Positions 9,003-20,895 are shown, numbered from the stretch's first letter. The stretch is DNA of 64,000 nucleotides from Pseudomonadota bacterium (GCA_023954855.1 JAGSGY010000012.1:35663-99662), one strand, 5' to 3'. A program made the numbers and translations. The notes: generated from the letters alone by a model not told the origin.

Positions 9003-9110
9003 CCCGCCTCGCAGCAGCCAAGCCTGGCTAGCTGACCGAGGATACGCCGCAGGCATCGCCGCGGTTACATCCGGCCAAAGAAAACCGAGCGCACCCACTC
9101 TTGGAGCGGA

Positions 9111-9887
9111 TCAGCGAGCCGGTGGCGGCTGCTTGCGATGAAACTCCCAGCGCGTCGCCGTCGAGAGTTCGGGCATGAACGAATACCCCATCGCCGTGCA
9201 GTCCTTGAGCTGCTCGGCATGGGACACGCGGTTCTGAATCGCCCAGCGAACCATCGCACCTCGCGCCTGCTTGGCGAAGAACGAGAGCACCCGCGCCTTG
9301 CCCTCCTTGACGTCCTTGAACACCGGCGTGATGACGGTGGCGTCGAGCGCCTTGGTCTGCACGGCAGAAAAGTACTCATTGCTCGCACAGTTCACGACCT
9401 CGCCACCGAGGTCCCGGCCATTCAGTTCGGCGGTGATCCGGTCGGCCCAGAACGCGTAGAGGTTCTTGCCACGCGGAGTGGCGAGCTTCGTTCCCATCTC
9501 GAGGCGGTAGGGCTGAATCAGGTCGAGGGGCCGGAGCACGCCGTACAGGCCCGAGAGGATGCCGACGCGGTCTTGGGCCCAAGCGAGGTCATCGGGGGAG
9601 AGCGAGCCCGCGTCCAGGCCCCGGTAGGTGTCGCCCGCGAACAGCAGCGAGGCCTGCTTGGCGTTGTCGGGCGTAAACGGAAACGCGAGGGTCTCGTACC
9701 GAGCCGCGTTGAGATCCCCGAGCTTCTCGGAGATCTTCATCAGCGACTGTAGATCCGACGAGGACAGCGTGCGCACCGTCGTCAGAAGCTCCTCAGCGTC
9801 GGCCCGCATGGCCGGCTCCGTCGCCGCATACTCGGCGAGGGCGGGGCCTTCGTTTAGGTTCTTCGCAGGCGACAGAAGCATGAACAT
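9111..9887 (-). CDS. yaaA: YaaA (DUF328) peroxide-stress protein
   Basis: YaaA/UPF0246 family protein of 258 aa, cytoplasmic. It starts with the family hallmark MLLSPAKNL and contains FAGDTYRGL, RVGILSGLYGVLRPLD, YRLEMGTKL and NLYAFW, all typical of the family. In E. coli YaaA limits intracellular free iron and protects DNA during hydrogen peroxide stress; biochemically it is a DNA-binding helix-hairpin-helix-like fold. ATG at 9887 was chosen because GAGGAG lies 7 nt upstream, and it gives MFMLLSPAKN. It stands between the redox operon and the hybrid kinase, all on the same strand, with 108 and 52 bp gaps. Confidence 0.95.
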   Translation of the reverse strand: MFMLLSPAKNLNEGPALAEYAATEPAMRADAEELLTTVRTLSSSDLQSLMKISEKLGDLNAARYETLAFPFTPDNAKQASLLFAGDTYRGLDAGSLSPDDLAWAQDRVGILSGLYGVLRPLDLIQPYRLEMGTKLATPRGKNLYAFWADRITAELNGRDLGGEVVNCASNEYFSAVQTKALDATVITPVFKDVKEGKARVLSFFAKQARGAMVRWAIQNRVSHAEQLKDCTAMGYSFMPELSTATRWEFHRKQPPPAR

Positions 9888-9939
9888 GCGGCACTCCTCG
9901 GCCACACGGAATCACACTGAATTCGCCCGGGTGCAAGCT

Positions 9940-12489
<2,550 letters not shown>

Positions 12490-12542
12490 TCCACCTCCAC
12501 CCGCAGAGCATCGACCCTGGGGAGAGGTTCGTCAACCCACCC

Positions 12543-14594
12543 CTACCTCTCCGGCCGCTCGCCGAGCGCCACCTGCAGGCTCAGCCTTTCGCCATCGCGA
12601 ATCACGCCGACCGAGATGTCCTCGCCCGCACCGATTCGAGCCAGCCGCGCTGACAGCGTGCGAAGCCCCACAGGCATGCCGGCTACGCTGATCACGATGT
12701 CGCCCGCCTGCAGGCCACCGCTCGCCGCTGGGCCTCCTTCCATGACTTGGCGAAGCTCGAATCCCTGGTCATCACCTAGGCCGTGCTTCTTTCGAACCTC
12801 ATCCTCGATGCCGCCGGGAAACACGCCCAGATAGCCGGTCTTTGCGCGGGTAAGTTCGAAGCTGCGCACTTCGACGCCCCGCTTTACGTCCAGCATCAGC
12901 GTCGTACCCGGCTCAACGTCAGCGAGGATGCCGCCCGCTTCATCGGCCCCCAGCGCCGTCCCGTCGACCGCATGGAGGACATCGCCCTTCTCGAGCCCAG
13001 AAGCCGCCGCGCGTCCGTCTGCGTCGACATTGCCAAGGACCGCGCCGTCGGGGCTCTGCTTCACACTCACGCCCATCCACGTGAGGTGATGGACGAACCC
13101 AGGGGCCTTGTCTGCCGCTGAGATGCGCCGCACGACGCCATGCGCCGCCTTGAGCAAGCTCGTAGCGCGGCCCACATCCACCTTGTCGGCATGGTCCGAG
13201 AGCTGGTGGTAGTCATCATGCAGGCCGGTGAAGAAGAACATGAAGGGAACGTTCACCGCGTAGAAAGAGTCGTGGTCCGAGTTGCCCGCGTACTCGGTGC
13301 CCAGAAAACGCACGTCGAGGTCTGCTTCCTCGGCCGACTCCCGAACGATCGACTCCAGCCCCGTGGCGTAGGCCTCGCCAAGAATGTCCACGGGCTTGTC
13401 CCCGTTGCGGCTGATCATGTCCAAGTTGAGCATGAACACGACCTTGTCGATGTCAACATGCGCATCGCGAACAAAGGCCTTGGACCCAAGCAAGCCCTTC
13501 TCCTCGCCGGTGAAGAGCGCGAAGGCGACGGTTCGCTCTGGCGGGTCCTCAGCGAGGACGCGCGCGAGCTCCAGAACCCCGGAAGTCCCGGACGCGTTGT
13601 CGTCCGCACCGTTGTAGATCGTGTCGCCCTCGCCTTCGAAAGCTCCGAGGTGGTCGTAGTGGGCACCGATGACAATGATCTCGTCGGCCTTCTCGGGGTT
13701 GCTTCCCGGCAAGATGGCCACGACGTTGCGGTCCTGAACCTCGATGGGCTCACCGGAGGCCTTGATCGCGATGCTGGCGCGGACGCCCTGGGCCGCGAGT
13801 TCCGCTGGAGCGGTACCGGCGTCAACGGCCTCTTGCAGCTCGACGAGGCTCTTTCCAGAAGACTCGAGCATCTTGGCCACCGCCGTCCGGGATGCGTGCA
13901 CGGCCAGAAACTGAGGGCCTTCGCTCGGCCCACGATCCACCGACTCCGGCTTGTCGAGCCGAAGGCGCTGGCGGCCGCGGAAGTCGTCCCCGCTCTCGTG
14001 ATGAAGCGGATCGGTCGCGAGGATCATACCGACGGCGCCGAGCTCCGCAGCGAGCGTGGCCTTGGCCAGGAATGCGGCATGCTCAGTGGTGACGTCACCG
14101 TCAAAGCTCTTCCACTCCGAGTCGTTCTCGCGCGGCTCGTGGCGAAGCAGAACCACGATCTTGCCCTTGACGTCGAGGCCTGCGTAGTCGTCCCACTCGA
14201 ACTCCGGCGCTTGGATGCCGTACCCGGCAAACACGACCTCCGCCTCGACCTCCCCTTCGTCTGAGAACGGGAAGGGCTTGAAGTCCTTGCCGAGCTCGAG
14301 CGTGTCATCACCAACCTGCACAGCGGTGGACGCATCCCAGTCGGTGGCCCAAAAGCTGACGGGGGCGAAGTAGTCGTCGTCGCCACCGCGAGGCTTCAGG
14401 CCGAGCCCCTTGAAGGTGCGCGCGGCATAGTCTGCGGCGAGGCGAGTGCCTTCTTCCCCGGTTCCACGGCCGAGGTAGGCGTCGGAAGCCAGCTCCGTGA
14501 GGTGCGCCTCGAAGGCCGAGGTCGACACCCCGACTTCGGGGGCGGTCGCGGCGGGACCACAGGCCACGAGAAGAGCGAGAGGGAGTAGGCGCAT
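12543..14594 (-). CDS. M28-family metallopeptidase lipoprotein with PA insert and two PDZ domains
   Basis: Lipid-anchored zinc aminopeptidase-like protein of 683 aa. The lipobox is LLVAC near residue 12. The M28 zinc ligands are visible in VIGAHYDHLG, YNGADDNASGTSG, LFTGEEKGLLGS and NLDMISR, and the last His in GLHDDYHQLSDH. A protease-associated (PA) insertion precedes the second half of the catalytic domain. Two PDZ-like domains follow (ending GLEKGDVLHAVDG and GLQAGDIVISVAG). Family members cut N-terminal residues from peptides, with PDZ domains positioning substrates. It acts at the periplasmic or outer face. It diverges from the reductase gene at 14703. Confidence 0.93.
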   Translation of the reverse strand: MRLLPLALLVACGPAATAPEVGVSTSAFEAHLTELASDAYLGRGTGEEGTRLAADYAARTFKGLGLKPRGGDDDYFAPVSFWATDWDASTAVQVGDDTLELGKDFKPFPFSDEGEVEAEVVFAGYGIQAPEFEWDDYAGLDVKGKIVVLLRHEPRENDSEWKSFDGDVTTEHAAFLAKATLAAELGAVGMILATDPLHHESGDDFRGRQRLRLDKPESVDRGPSEGPQFLAVHASRTAVAKMLESSGKSLVELQEAVDAGTAPAELAAQGVRASIAIKASGEPIEVQDRNVVAILPGSNPEKADEIIVIGAHYDHLGAFEGEGDTIYNGADDNASGTSGVLELARVLAEDPPERTVAFALFTGEEKGLLGSKAFVRDAHVDIDKVVFMLNLDMISRNGDKPVDILGEAYATGLESIVRESAEEADLDVRFLGTEYAGNSDHDSFYAVNVPFMFFFTGLHDDYHQLSDHADKVDVGRATSLLKAAHGVVRRISAADKAPGFVHHLTWMGVSVKQSPDGAVLGNVDADGRAAASGLEKGDVLHAVDGTALGADEAGGILADVEPGTTLMLDVKRGVEVRSFELTRAKTGYLGVFPGGIEDEVRKKHGLGDDQGFELRQVMEGGPAASGGLQAGDIVISVAGMPVGLRTLSARLARIGAGEDISVGVIRDGERLSLQVALGERPER

Positions 14595-14702
14595 GGTGTC
14601 GAACCTCCGGGGCCATCGATAGCCAGTGTTGGGGCCGCTGTGGTCAGCGTTCTGTCAGCGTGCGCTGGAGGCCACAGTGCCGCAGCCTCGGCGCTTGTGA
14701 AC

Positions 14703-15239
14703 ATGCCACTTGCTGACTACGGGCCAGACAACCCAGGACGCATCATGCTCGACGCCCTCGACGCCGCATCGCCCCACCGAGCTGCCCACTACGAAGACGC
14801 GCTCCTGCGCCTCCGTGGTCTACTCGACGGTGAAGACGACTGGACGGCAGCCATGGCCACCGTCAGCTGCGAGCTGCACCACGCCTTCGCCTACTTCCAC
14901 TGGACCGGCTTCTATCGAGCCGTCACCCAGGACCTGCTGATCGTCGGTCCCTACCAGGGCGGGCACGGCTGTCTCCGCATTCCCTTCGACCAGGGCGTCT
15001 GCGGCGCTGCGGCTCGAACGCGCACGACCCAGCGTGTCGCCGATGTCGAGGCCTTTTCCGGCCACATCGCCTGCTCCAGCACGACCCAGAGCGAGTTGGT
15101 GGTGCCGATCCTACGTCCTGACGGTACCGTCCTCGCGGTGCTCGACGTCGACTCCGACTTGCCCGACGTCTTCACCGACGTGGACCAACGCGCCCTCGAG
15201 ACACTCGCCGCCCGCCTCGGCGTCCAGTTCGGCTGCTGA
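14703..15239 (+). CDS. msrC: Free methionine-(R)-sulfoxide reductase (fRMsr, GAF domain)
   Basis: GAF-domain enzyme of 178 aa that reduces free methionine-(R)-sulfoxide in the cytoplasm using thioredoxin-type donors. The family signature is clear: HWTGFY, VGPYQG, then the three redox Cys in GCLRIPF, QGVCGAAA and GHIACSS, followed by SELVVPI and AVLDVDSD. All three catalytic or resolving Cys are present. The start is uncertain: ATG at 14703 is used, but no good Shine-Dalgarno is seen, and the open frame continues to 14640. The size fits the family (about 160 aa). It may be in one transcript with the MopE-like fragment 34 bp downstream, though no functional link is apparent. Confidence 0.92.
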   Translation: MPLADYGPDNPGRIMLDALDAASPHRAAHYEDALLRLRGLLDGEDDWTAAMATVSCELHHAFAYFHWTGFYRAVTQDLLIVGPYQGGHGCLRIPFDQGVCGAAARTRTTQRVADVEAFSGHIACSSTTQSELVVPILRPDGTVLAVLDVDSDLPDVFTDVDQRALETLAARLGVQFGC

Positions 15240-15273
15240 ATCCTCGATTCGGCCAGCGTCTCAGCTGACCACG

Positions 15274-15885
15274 GTGGACTCGCCCTTCGACGCCGATGGC
15301 GACGGCTTCTTCGATGGCGCCAATCCGGGCTGCGCGGCCACCTACCCGCCCGAGCGTCTCGACTGCCACGACGGAAACGCCGATGCGAATCCCGAGGGGT
15401 TCGAGCTGACTTGCAACGGCATCGATGACGACTGCGACGAGGAGACCGAGGACTCGGAAGACGAGGTCTGCGACGACGGCGTCGACAATGACTGCGACAC
15501 TCGCATCGACGAGGGCTGCGGCACCGACACCGGTGGTGGCGGCGGCGTGTACAGCTTCTCGCCACCGGTCACCTACCAGTGCGCGTACGGCCTCGCGGTC
15601 AACATGAACTTTAACGGACTGGTCGTGCAAGACACGGGCAGCCAGCTGATCATCTCGCCCAGCCCAGGCGCAAACCAGCCGGGCACCATGGTGGGCCCCT
15701 CCGGCACCAACTTCACCGTGACCAACGTGCTCCAAGGCGCGTGCACCGAGACCTACACCCTCGACGGCACCTTCACGAGCGCGACGCAGATCGACGGAAC
15801 ACTCACGATGAGCTTCTCGGAGGTCGGCGGCAACTGCCTCGACTGCGTCGGGGCCAGCTGGAACATCTCGGCAACGTCCAACTAG
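15274..15885 (+). CDS. MopE-like metal-binding repeat protein, possibly truncated at the N-terminus
   Basis: About 203 aa if started at GTG 15274. The N-terminal third has MopE-type calcium/copper-binding repeats (DADGDGFFDG, ERLDCHDGNADANPEG, CNGIDDDCDEE, CDDGVDNDCDTRIDEGC), then a Gly-rich spacer and a beta-rich C-terminal domain ending in two close Cys. Proteins with these repeats are normally exported, yet no signal peptide or lipobox can be found: the frame simply runs upstream as antisense-like sequence inside the reductase gene. The gene may have lost its 5' end, or a frameshift hides the signal. It ends 9 bp before the convergent PA14 gene. The repeat call is firm, the start is weak. 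Confidence 0.65.
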   Translation: MDSPFDADGDGFFDGANPGCAATYPPERLDCHDGNADANPEGFELTCNGIDDDCDEETEDSEDEVCDDGVDNDCDTRIDEGCGTDTGGGGGVYSFSPPVTYQCAYGLAVNMNFNGLVVQDTGSQLIISPSPGANQPGTMVGPSGTNFTVTNVLQGACTETYTLDGTFTSATQIDGTLTMSFSEVGGNCLDCVGASWNISATSN

Positions 15886-15894
15886 CGCCGAGCC

Positions 15895-16521
15895 TTACTC
15901 TTCGACAGCCTCGCTGTACGACGGGATGCAGATGCTCACGTCGCCGCCGACCACGCGAAAGCGCATACCGCTCGCGTCCCGACGGTGGGCGTAGGTGACC
16001 TCGAAGGGGTACACGCCACCGTCGAGGTAGAAGGCGTGCAGCTCGGGAAGGAGCGTCTGTGAGGCGGTCACGTCGGCGACCACTTCACCATCCACGCGGA
16101 CCTCCGCATCGTCTGTGGCACCGAGAACGATCTCGACGTTGCCATCCGACCAGCCGCGAATCCATCCGACCCAGCGCACGGCAAATCCCTCTGGATCCCC
16201 GGCGATGCCGTCGTCGACGGGCCACCAGTTGGCCCCCCACTCCAAGGACGGGTCGTAGCGCTCGAACGCAAAGGTGTCGTCGGTGAACAGCTCGGCGAGC
16301 TCCGCGCCATCACGCCCTTCGGTCACGTAGGCATGCTCCGCGGACAGGTTGTGGTAGCGCCCGAGCAGGCCATTCGGGCAGTCGTTCCAGTCTGGCGGGT
16401 CGCCATGTACATCGCCGTCGTCCCCTGGAGGGTCAGCGGGCGGCCGTTCCTCATCATTCACGCGGTACTCAGAGCACCCGGCGAGCAGCAGCGCCGCCGC
16501 CAGCCATCGAGCGACGCTCAC
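15895..16521 (-). CDS. PA14-domain lipoprotein
   Basis: Lipoprotein of 208 aa with signal WLAAALLLAGC (lipobox LLAGC), a Pro/Asp-rich spacer, and a PA14-like beta-barrel domain. That domain has LLGRYHNLS at its start, then FAVRWVGWIRG, LGATDDAEVRVDG, and a final YPFEVTYAHRRDASGMRFRV. PA14 domains bind carbohydrates in many secreted enzymes and adhesins. The GTG start at 16521 overlaps the TGA of the upstream cytochrome gene (GTGA). It is the last gene of the six-gene operon that begins at 21498. It may recognise the sugar or polymer that the redox proteins act on, but that is inference. Confidence 0.85.
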   Translation of the reverse strand: MSVARWLAAALLLAGCSEYRVNDEERPPADPPGDDGDVHGDPPDWNDCPNGLLGRYHNLSAEHAYVTEGRDGAELAELFTDDTFAFERYDPSLEWGANWWPVDDGIAGDPEGFAVRWVGWIRGWSDGNVEIVLGATDDAEVRVDGEVVADVTASQTLLPELHAFYLDGGVYPFEVTYAHRRDASGMRFRVVGGDVSICIPSYSEAVEE

Positions 16522-16877
16522 AGCTCCACGCCCGCGTCCGGAAAGACCTCGCACTGCATCCACTCGTTGAAGCGAACCAGGTCCTGGTCGGTCGGACCGC
16601 CACCCGGAGGCATGTCGCCGGTCTCGTAGGTGCGGATGTAGGCGCGTTCGGCCCACTCCACCACTCCGGCGTAGGTGTCGAAGTTCACGGTGAGCGGGGA
16701 GTCGTTTCGGTTGCCATGGTTCTCAGGCCACTGCGTGCTGTGGCAGCCCGCGCAGTACTGATCCATGAACCGCTTGCCGAAGGTGTCGTAGTCCAGCGGC
16801 GGATCGTGCACGCACACTTCCTCCTCTGCACAGCCCACTTGAAACAGAAGTGCCGCTACAAGCAATCGAGAGAACAG
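16518..16877 (-). CDS. Small c-type cytochrome lipoprotein
   Basis: About 119 aa with a hydrophobic signal LLVAALLFQVGC (lipobox FQVGC) and a single c-type heme motif CAGCH. A distal Met is likely in GDMPPGGG. It should carry electrons in the periplasm while anchored to a membrane. The start is ambiguous: a CTG at 16877 is well placed after GGAGGGG, and a TTG at 16865 gives a slightly shorter signal; no ATG or GTG is available after the end of the preceding gene. It begins directly after the DUF1501 stop and overlaps the PA14 gene. The pairing of DUF1501 with small cytochromes is common in Planctomycetes and Myxococcota. Confidence 0.82.
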   Translation of the reverse strand: MFSRLLVAALLFQVGCAEEEVCVHDPPLDYDTFGKRFMDQYCAGCHSTQWPENHGNRNDSPLTVNFDTYAGVVEWAERAYIRTYETGDMPPGGGPTDQDLVRFNEWMQCEVFPDAGVEL

Positions 16878-16878
16878 C

Positions 16879-18186
16879 TCACCCCTCCCGGAGAAGCGCG
16901 TCGAGAGGCTGAACGCCCTGAAGGAAGCGGTCGTGGTCCACGCCACCGAGCTTGAGCAAGGCGGTGCCGACGTGCTCGGTCCCGATGATGTCGCCAGAGG
17001 TCGAAGGGAGCCCAGTGGCAAAGTCACAAGGCTCGGCGATGAAGCCGTCCGAGGTCTTGCCAACGACGCGGTTGCCCTTCACACCAGAGCCGATGGCCAT
17101 CATCGAGGTGTACGGCCAGTGGTCTCGACCCATCGCACCGTTGAAGCGCGGCGTGCGGCCGAGCTCGGAGGTACAGACAATGGTGACCTCGTCGAGCAAC
17201 CAAGGCGCCGAGGTTCCCGGCGTCGTGGCCAGGTGGGCGACCAGCTCGTCGAGCATCGCGAAGAAGCTGTCCATCTGGGTGCCGACGTTCTGGTTGCCGC
17301 CATGGGTGTCCCAGCCGCCGCGGATGCCGACCATCGAGCAGCGCGACAAGCCAAGGCGCATGACCTCGACCGCCATCAAGGCCTGATCGAGCATCGAGCG
17401 ACCGGTGTCGTCGAGACCCGCCTCGAAGCGGCGGCCTTCGAGTTCCATGCCTCTCTCGAGGTTGCTGAGCAGGTCCTCGGCGCGCACCTCGCCCAAGCCC
17501 CGCGTCCGCGACGCATACTTGGCAGCCCGGTCAAAGACGAAGGCATCCATCATCGAGTCCTGCGGCGGTGTGAAGACTGGAGAAGTCTTGTCCGCGCGAC
17601 CGTTGATGGACCCGTCGATGAGGTCGAGCAGGGTGCCACCGCCACCGCGAACCACAGCGGCGCCAAAGTTGCCCGGGTAGCTCGGTCCCGAGAAGACGAG
17701 GTGTGGCATCGGGTACTCGGCCACGCCGTTGGCCGCGAGAATCGTCGGCCAGTCGGGCGTCGACGACGCCGACGTACCCGTCATCATCCACTTCATGCCG
17801 GCTTCATGGCCCGCAGAGTGCACGTTGACGCCACGCATGAGGGCCGTGCGGCCACCCCAGCGTAGGAAGAAGCGGTCCATCGCTTCGCGGTCTGCACCGG
17901 AGGACCAGGACAGGTTTCCGGCTTCGCCGAGAGCGGTGTCGGGATCCATGTCGGTGGCGCCATCGGCGGTGTCGAGCGGTGAGGCCCCGTCTGGAGCGTA
18001 CTTCGGGTCGAGCGGCGTGGGGTCCCAGCCTCCGCCCGCGAAGAAGAACAGGAACTTGCGGTCGGTAGACGCCGCCTTGGCCTGTTGCGAGATCGCGCCA
18101 ACCGTTCCGAGGGTGCCGAGCGCGGCTGCGCTGGCGATGCCCTGGAAGAGGGAGCGACGGGAGAAGCCTTTCGTGTGGTTGCTCAT
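16879..18186 (-). CDS. DUF1501-family protein, Tat-exported
   Basis: Protein of 435 aa with a twin-arginine signal (SRRSLFQG at 9-16 and a hydrophobic stretch ending in QAKA). Family marks are FFAGGGWDPT, GGWDTHGGN and SELGRTPRFNGAMGRDHWP, the last resembling the metal-binding part of sulfatase/alkaline phosphatase folds. DUF1501 proteins are exported folded, probably with a bound metal, and their reaction is not established. ATG at 18186 has AGGAG 6 nt upstream. In Planctomycetes and relatives this family is encoded next to DUF1549/DUF1553-type cytochrome proteins, and the same arrangement occurs here (9 bp to the gene at 18196), which suggests they act together at the envelope. Confidence 0.92.
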   Translation of the reverse strand: MSNHTKGFSRRSLFQGIASAAALGTLGTVGAISQQAKAASTDRKFLFFFAGGGWDPTPLDPKYAPDGASPLDTADGATDMDPDTALGEAGNLSWSSGADREAMDRFFLRWGGRTALMRGVNVHSAGHEAGMKWMMTGTSASSTPDWPTILAANGVAEYPMPHLVFSGPSYPGNFGAAVVRGGGGTLLDLIDGSINGRADKTSPVFTPPQDSMMDAFVFDRAAKYASRTRGLGEVRAEDLLSNLERGMELEGRRFEAGLDDTGRSMLDQALMAVEVMRLGLSRCSMVGIRGGWDTHGGNQNVGTQMDSFFAMLDELVAHLATTPGTSAPWLLDEVTIVCTSELGRTPRFNGAMGRDHWPYTSMMAIGSGVKGNRVVGKTSDGFIAEPCDFATGLPSTSGDIIGTEHVGTALLKLGGVDHDRFLQGVQPLDALLREG

Positions 18187-18195
18187 CGTCGACTC

Positions 18196-19854
18196 CTAGT
18201 AGAACAGAACTTGAGGATCGCGAAGGACCACCGACACCACGCCCGACCAGGCGAGCTGTGAGGAGGCTTCGACAGAATAGAGCTGACGCCACAGCTCGAT
18301 GAGCTGCTCGACCTCTTCGGGCTCTTCGTCGTCTTGGCTCGCGAGCTTGTGGCCCGTGATGTCGAGGTAGAGCGCCTCGATCTGGGTCGCGAACGCCGCC
18401 CGATTGCTCTCGGGGGTGTCCTCGATGGTCACGAACGAGAGCAGGACCGCCTCACCCTCGCGGTTGGGGTCGAGGTCGTGGCTGGCCACCTGCCAGGCTG
18501 CCGACTGTGCGTAGCGCTCCTGGATAAACACCATGCCGACCGACGGGTCGTGGCTAGGCGTCGTCACGTACTGGCTGTCGATGCCACCGCCGAGCACGAC
18601 AAGACCGTCGTCGTTGAAGCGAAGGCCATCGCGGCCATCAAACTCCCACACATGGCCCGTCTTTCCGCTGATGATGCCGGAGAGCTGGGTGGTGGAGGCC
18701 ATCTTGACGGTCGGAAGCCGCTCGCCAAGCTCGGTCTCGACCGCTTCCACGGCGCGGTATTCCTCGCTCATCACGATCGACTTCACCAGGTCGCGAAGGA
18801 TGAGGCCTGACTCCGAGAATGCCTCGCGGTGAGACTGAAGCTCGGTCCAGTCCTCTTCGACCACAGTGCGCTGGGTGAGGCCCTCGAAGACGGTCTGCAC
18901 TGCGCAGTCGACAAAGCGAGGGTCTTCGGCAATCAGCTCGGCCATGGCGCCCATACCGCTGGTCGGCACGCCGAAGTAGCCAGTGGACTTGCCCGACATC
19001 TCGGGCTCACGCCAGGTGAACTCGTCTTCTGGACGGTACGTCGTCTGGTCGTCCAGGCCGCCTTCACGCTCCCACCAGTAGCCGAAGAAGTGGCTGGCGA
19101 TGGGGTCCATGCTCGAGTGGCAGGACTGACACGTCGGCGTCTGCCGAATCACATCCTCGGGGTCGCCGCTCGTGAGCGCGTCGATCTGGGTGCGCGAGAA
19201 TGAGACCGGCCGTGCGAGGTAGTCGTCGCACAGCAGGATGCGGCTGACGGTGTTCGCGCGATGGCGGTTCGCGTTGACTCCGGCCGACGGGTAGCGAAGC
19301 CACATCGTCGTCGAGGAGAGAATGCCCGCGTGCTCGCGACCATCGGTGTAGTGCGCCTGCTGCCAACCCTCGGCCCCTTCGGGGTACTCGATGTTCCACA
19401 TCGTGGCGACGATCGGATCGGCCATCGTGTAGTCGGCAAGTACCAACTCGGTGAACGGCAGGTCGTTCTCGACGATGTGTCGAACCAGCTTCAGAGGCTC
19501 ATCGGCAATCGCAGAGGCGATCCTGTCCTCGGCGTCCGCGGAGAGCCCAGCTTCTGTGACCTCGAAGTAGGTCTCGCCCGTGCGGGTGCGAATGGTCTGG
19601 TTGTAGATCTCTTCGATGCGGTCGAGGAACCTCGGGTCATCGAGGTAGCGATCGACAAAGGCCCCGTACAGCTCGGGCTTCAGCTCGATGGCATCGAGTT
19701 CATCCCCTGAGGGATGCACGCTGCGAAGGTCGACCGAGAGCCGGATTAACTGGGAGCGAGCATCGAGCATGACAACACGCTCTCCGACCTCCCCGTCGAC
19801 GGGTTCCCCGCAGCTGATCAACAGCAGAGCGAGTGTGGCGAGTGTTCGGGTCAT
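18196..19854 (-). CDS. Planctomycete-type cytochrome lipoprotein (DUF1592/DUF1585-like)
   Basis: Lipoprotein of 552 aa with lipobox LLISC near residue 15. It has one c-type heme motif, CQSCHSSMDPIA, near residue 242, preceded by RTQIDALTSGDPEDVIRQTPT, and later the block VDCAVQTVFEGLTQR. The layout (N-terminal helical region, heme motif in the middle, C-terminal helical region) is like the large cytochrome partners of DUF1501 proteins in Planctomycetes and Myxococcota. The heme Cys is preceded by a clearly exported N-terminus. The role in electron transfer is inferred from the heme motif; the substrate is unknown. It sits 12 bp after the lipoprotein at 19867 and 9 bp before DUF1501. Confidence 0.83.
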   Translation of the reverse strand: MTRTLATLALLLISCGEPVDGEVGERVVMLDARSQLIRLSVDLRSVHPSGDELDAIELKPELYGAFVDRYLDDPRFLDRIEEIYNQTIRTRTGETYFEVTEAGLSADAEDRIASAIADEPLKLVRHIVENDLPFTELVLADYTMADPIVATMWNIEYPEGAEGWQQAHYTDGREHAGILSSTTMWLRYPSAGVNANRHRANTVSRILLCDDYLARPVSFSRTQIDALTSGDPEDVIRQTPTCQSCHSSMDPIASHFFGYWWEREGGLDDQTTYRPEDEFTWREPEMSGKSTGYFGVPTSGMGAMAELIAEDPRFVDCAVQTVFEGLTQRTVVEEDWTELQSHREAFSESGLILRDLVKSIVMSEEYRAVEAVETELGERLPTVKMASTTQLSGIISGKTGHVWEFDGRDGLRFNDDGLVVLGGGIDSQYVTTPSHDPSVGMVFIQERYAQSAAWQVASHDLDPNREGEAVLLSFVTIEDTPESNRAAFATQIEALYLDITGHKLASQDDEEPEEVEQLIELWRQLYSVEASSQLAWSGVVSVVLRDPQVLFY

Positions 19855-19866
19855 TTGAGTTGCCCC

Positions 19867-20895
19867 CTAGTCGAAGTCGCGGTTGGAGAGGAGAAAGTCA
19901 TCCGCGCTGGGTGTGGTCAGGGTGTTTCCATCCCAGAGGAAGGAAAAGTCTGGGCAGACCTCGATTCCCTGCTCCAAACCACGAATATAGATCATGCCAC
20001 AGCCATCACACTCTGTGTAGGGCTCGTTGGTGTAGCCGCTGTCGTCCGTGCCGTATCGGGGCTGAAACACGAGATCGTACCAAAACGCGTTCTCATCCCG
20101 CAGGCTGATGTGGCCAAGCGGCTCTTCGGGGCAATCGTTGGCATTGTTGCCTGGGGCGGCATGCGCCAAGTCCATCGCAATCGAGTCAAAGCGATCGGCG
20201 ATGCGGTGCTCGAAGAAATAGATGTTTCCTCGGGCGTCATCGAGCGTCTTCGTGTCACCACCGGTGTAACTAAGCACCAGGTCGGCTCGAAGCCCACCCG
20301 CGGGCACGCCATGGGACTCGGGCGCTGAGCCGGTCACCGTGCCGTCGACGCGGCTGTTGTAGGTCCAGCGCTCGGTCGTGTCCGTCTGAATACGCAGGAA
20401 CGAGTCGCCGATCGTGCCATCGAGCTCGGAGACGACCGAGTCCCCCTCACCGACGAGGGCGTTGGTGTACAAGTTCCGGTTTCCGACTGCGGTGAGCCCT
20501 TCGAGCGCGGCTACCGACCCGGTGACGGACGCGTGGTTGTCCCAGAATGTGTAGCCAGCGAACTTGCGGTCTCCCGCGGTGCTGCAGTGATCGGCCCAGG
20601 CCATGCCGTCGGCATCATCCGGAATCTCGTCGTTATCGAGATCGGGAGTGCCGTAGTAGAGGTCGGGGCAGCCGGGCGTGATCAGCTCGAGACTGTCCTT
20701 GTGCGCATCCCAAGCGGAGCGAGCGTCGACGGTGAGGGCGAGCTTCAGGGCGTCGGTCCAGGTCGACTCGAGGTCGAGGCCCGATACGTCTGGCACAGCC
20801 AGCTCGACGGGCGGCGCGTAGCCGGTGTCGTCGGACGAACTGCCACCAATGAGGCCGCAGCCCGGGAGTATGAGGAGCAGGAGTAGAGAACGCAT
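19867..20895 (-). CDS. Lipoprotein of unknown function
   Basis: Lipoprotein of 342 aa with signal SLLLLLILPGC (lipobox ILPGC, Cys13) and a Ser/Asp-rich spacer. The mature part is acidic and contains several Cys, including CPDLYYG and a pair of close Cys in TECDGCGMI near the C-terminus. Repeated Asp/Gly-rich turns suggest a beta-rich fold. No family was recognised. The gene starts directly at the end of the upstream gene (20896) and is 12 bp from the next one, so it belongs to the six-gene envelope operon. It may be a binding or assembly factor for the cytochrome proteins. Confidence 0.78.
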   Translation of the reverse strand: MRSLLLLLILPGCGLIGGSSSDDTGYAPPVELAVPDVSGLDLESTWTDALKLALTVDARSAWDAHKDSLELITPGCPDLYYGTPDLDNDEIPDDADGMAWADHCSTAGDRKFAGYTFWDNHASVTGSVAALEGLTAVGNRNLYTNALVGEGDSVVSELDGTIGDSFLRIQTDTTERWTYNSRVDGTVTGSAPESHGVPAGGLRADLVLSYTGGDTKTLDDARGNIYFFEHRIADRFDSIAMDLAHAAPGNNANDCPEEPLGHISLRDENAFWYDLVFQPRYGTDDSGYTNEPYTECDGCGMIYIRGLEQGIEVCPDFSFLWDGNTLTTPSADDFLLSNRDFD

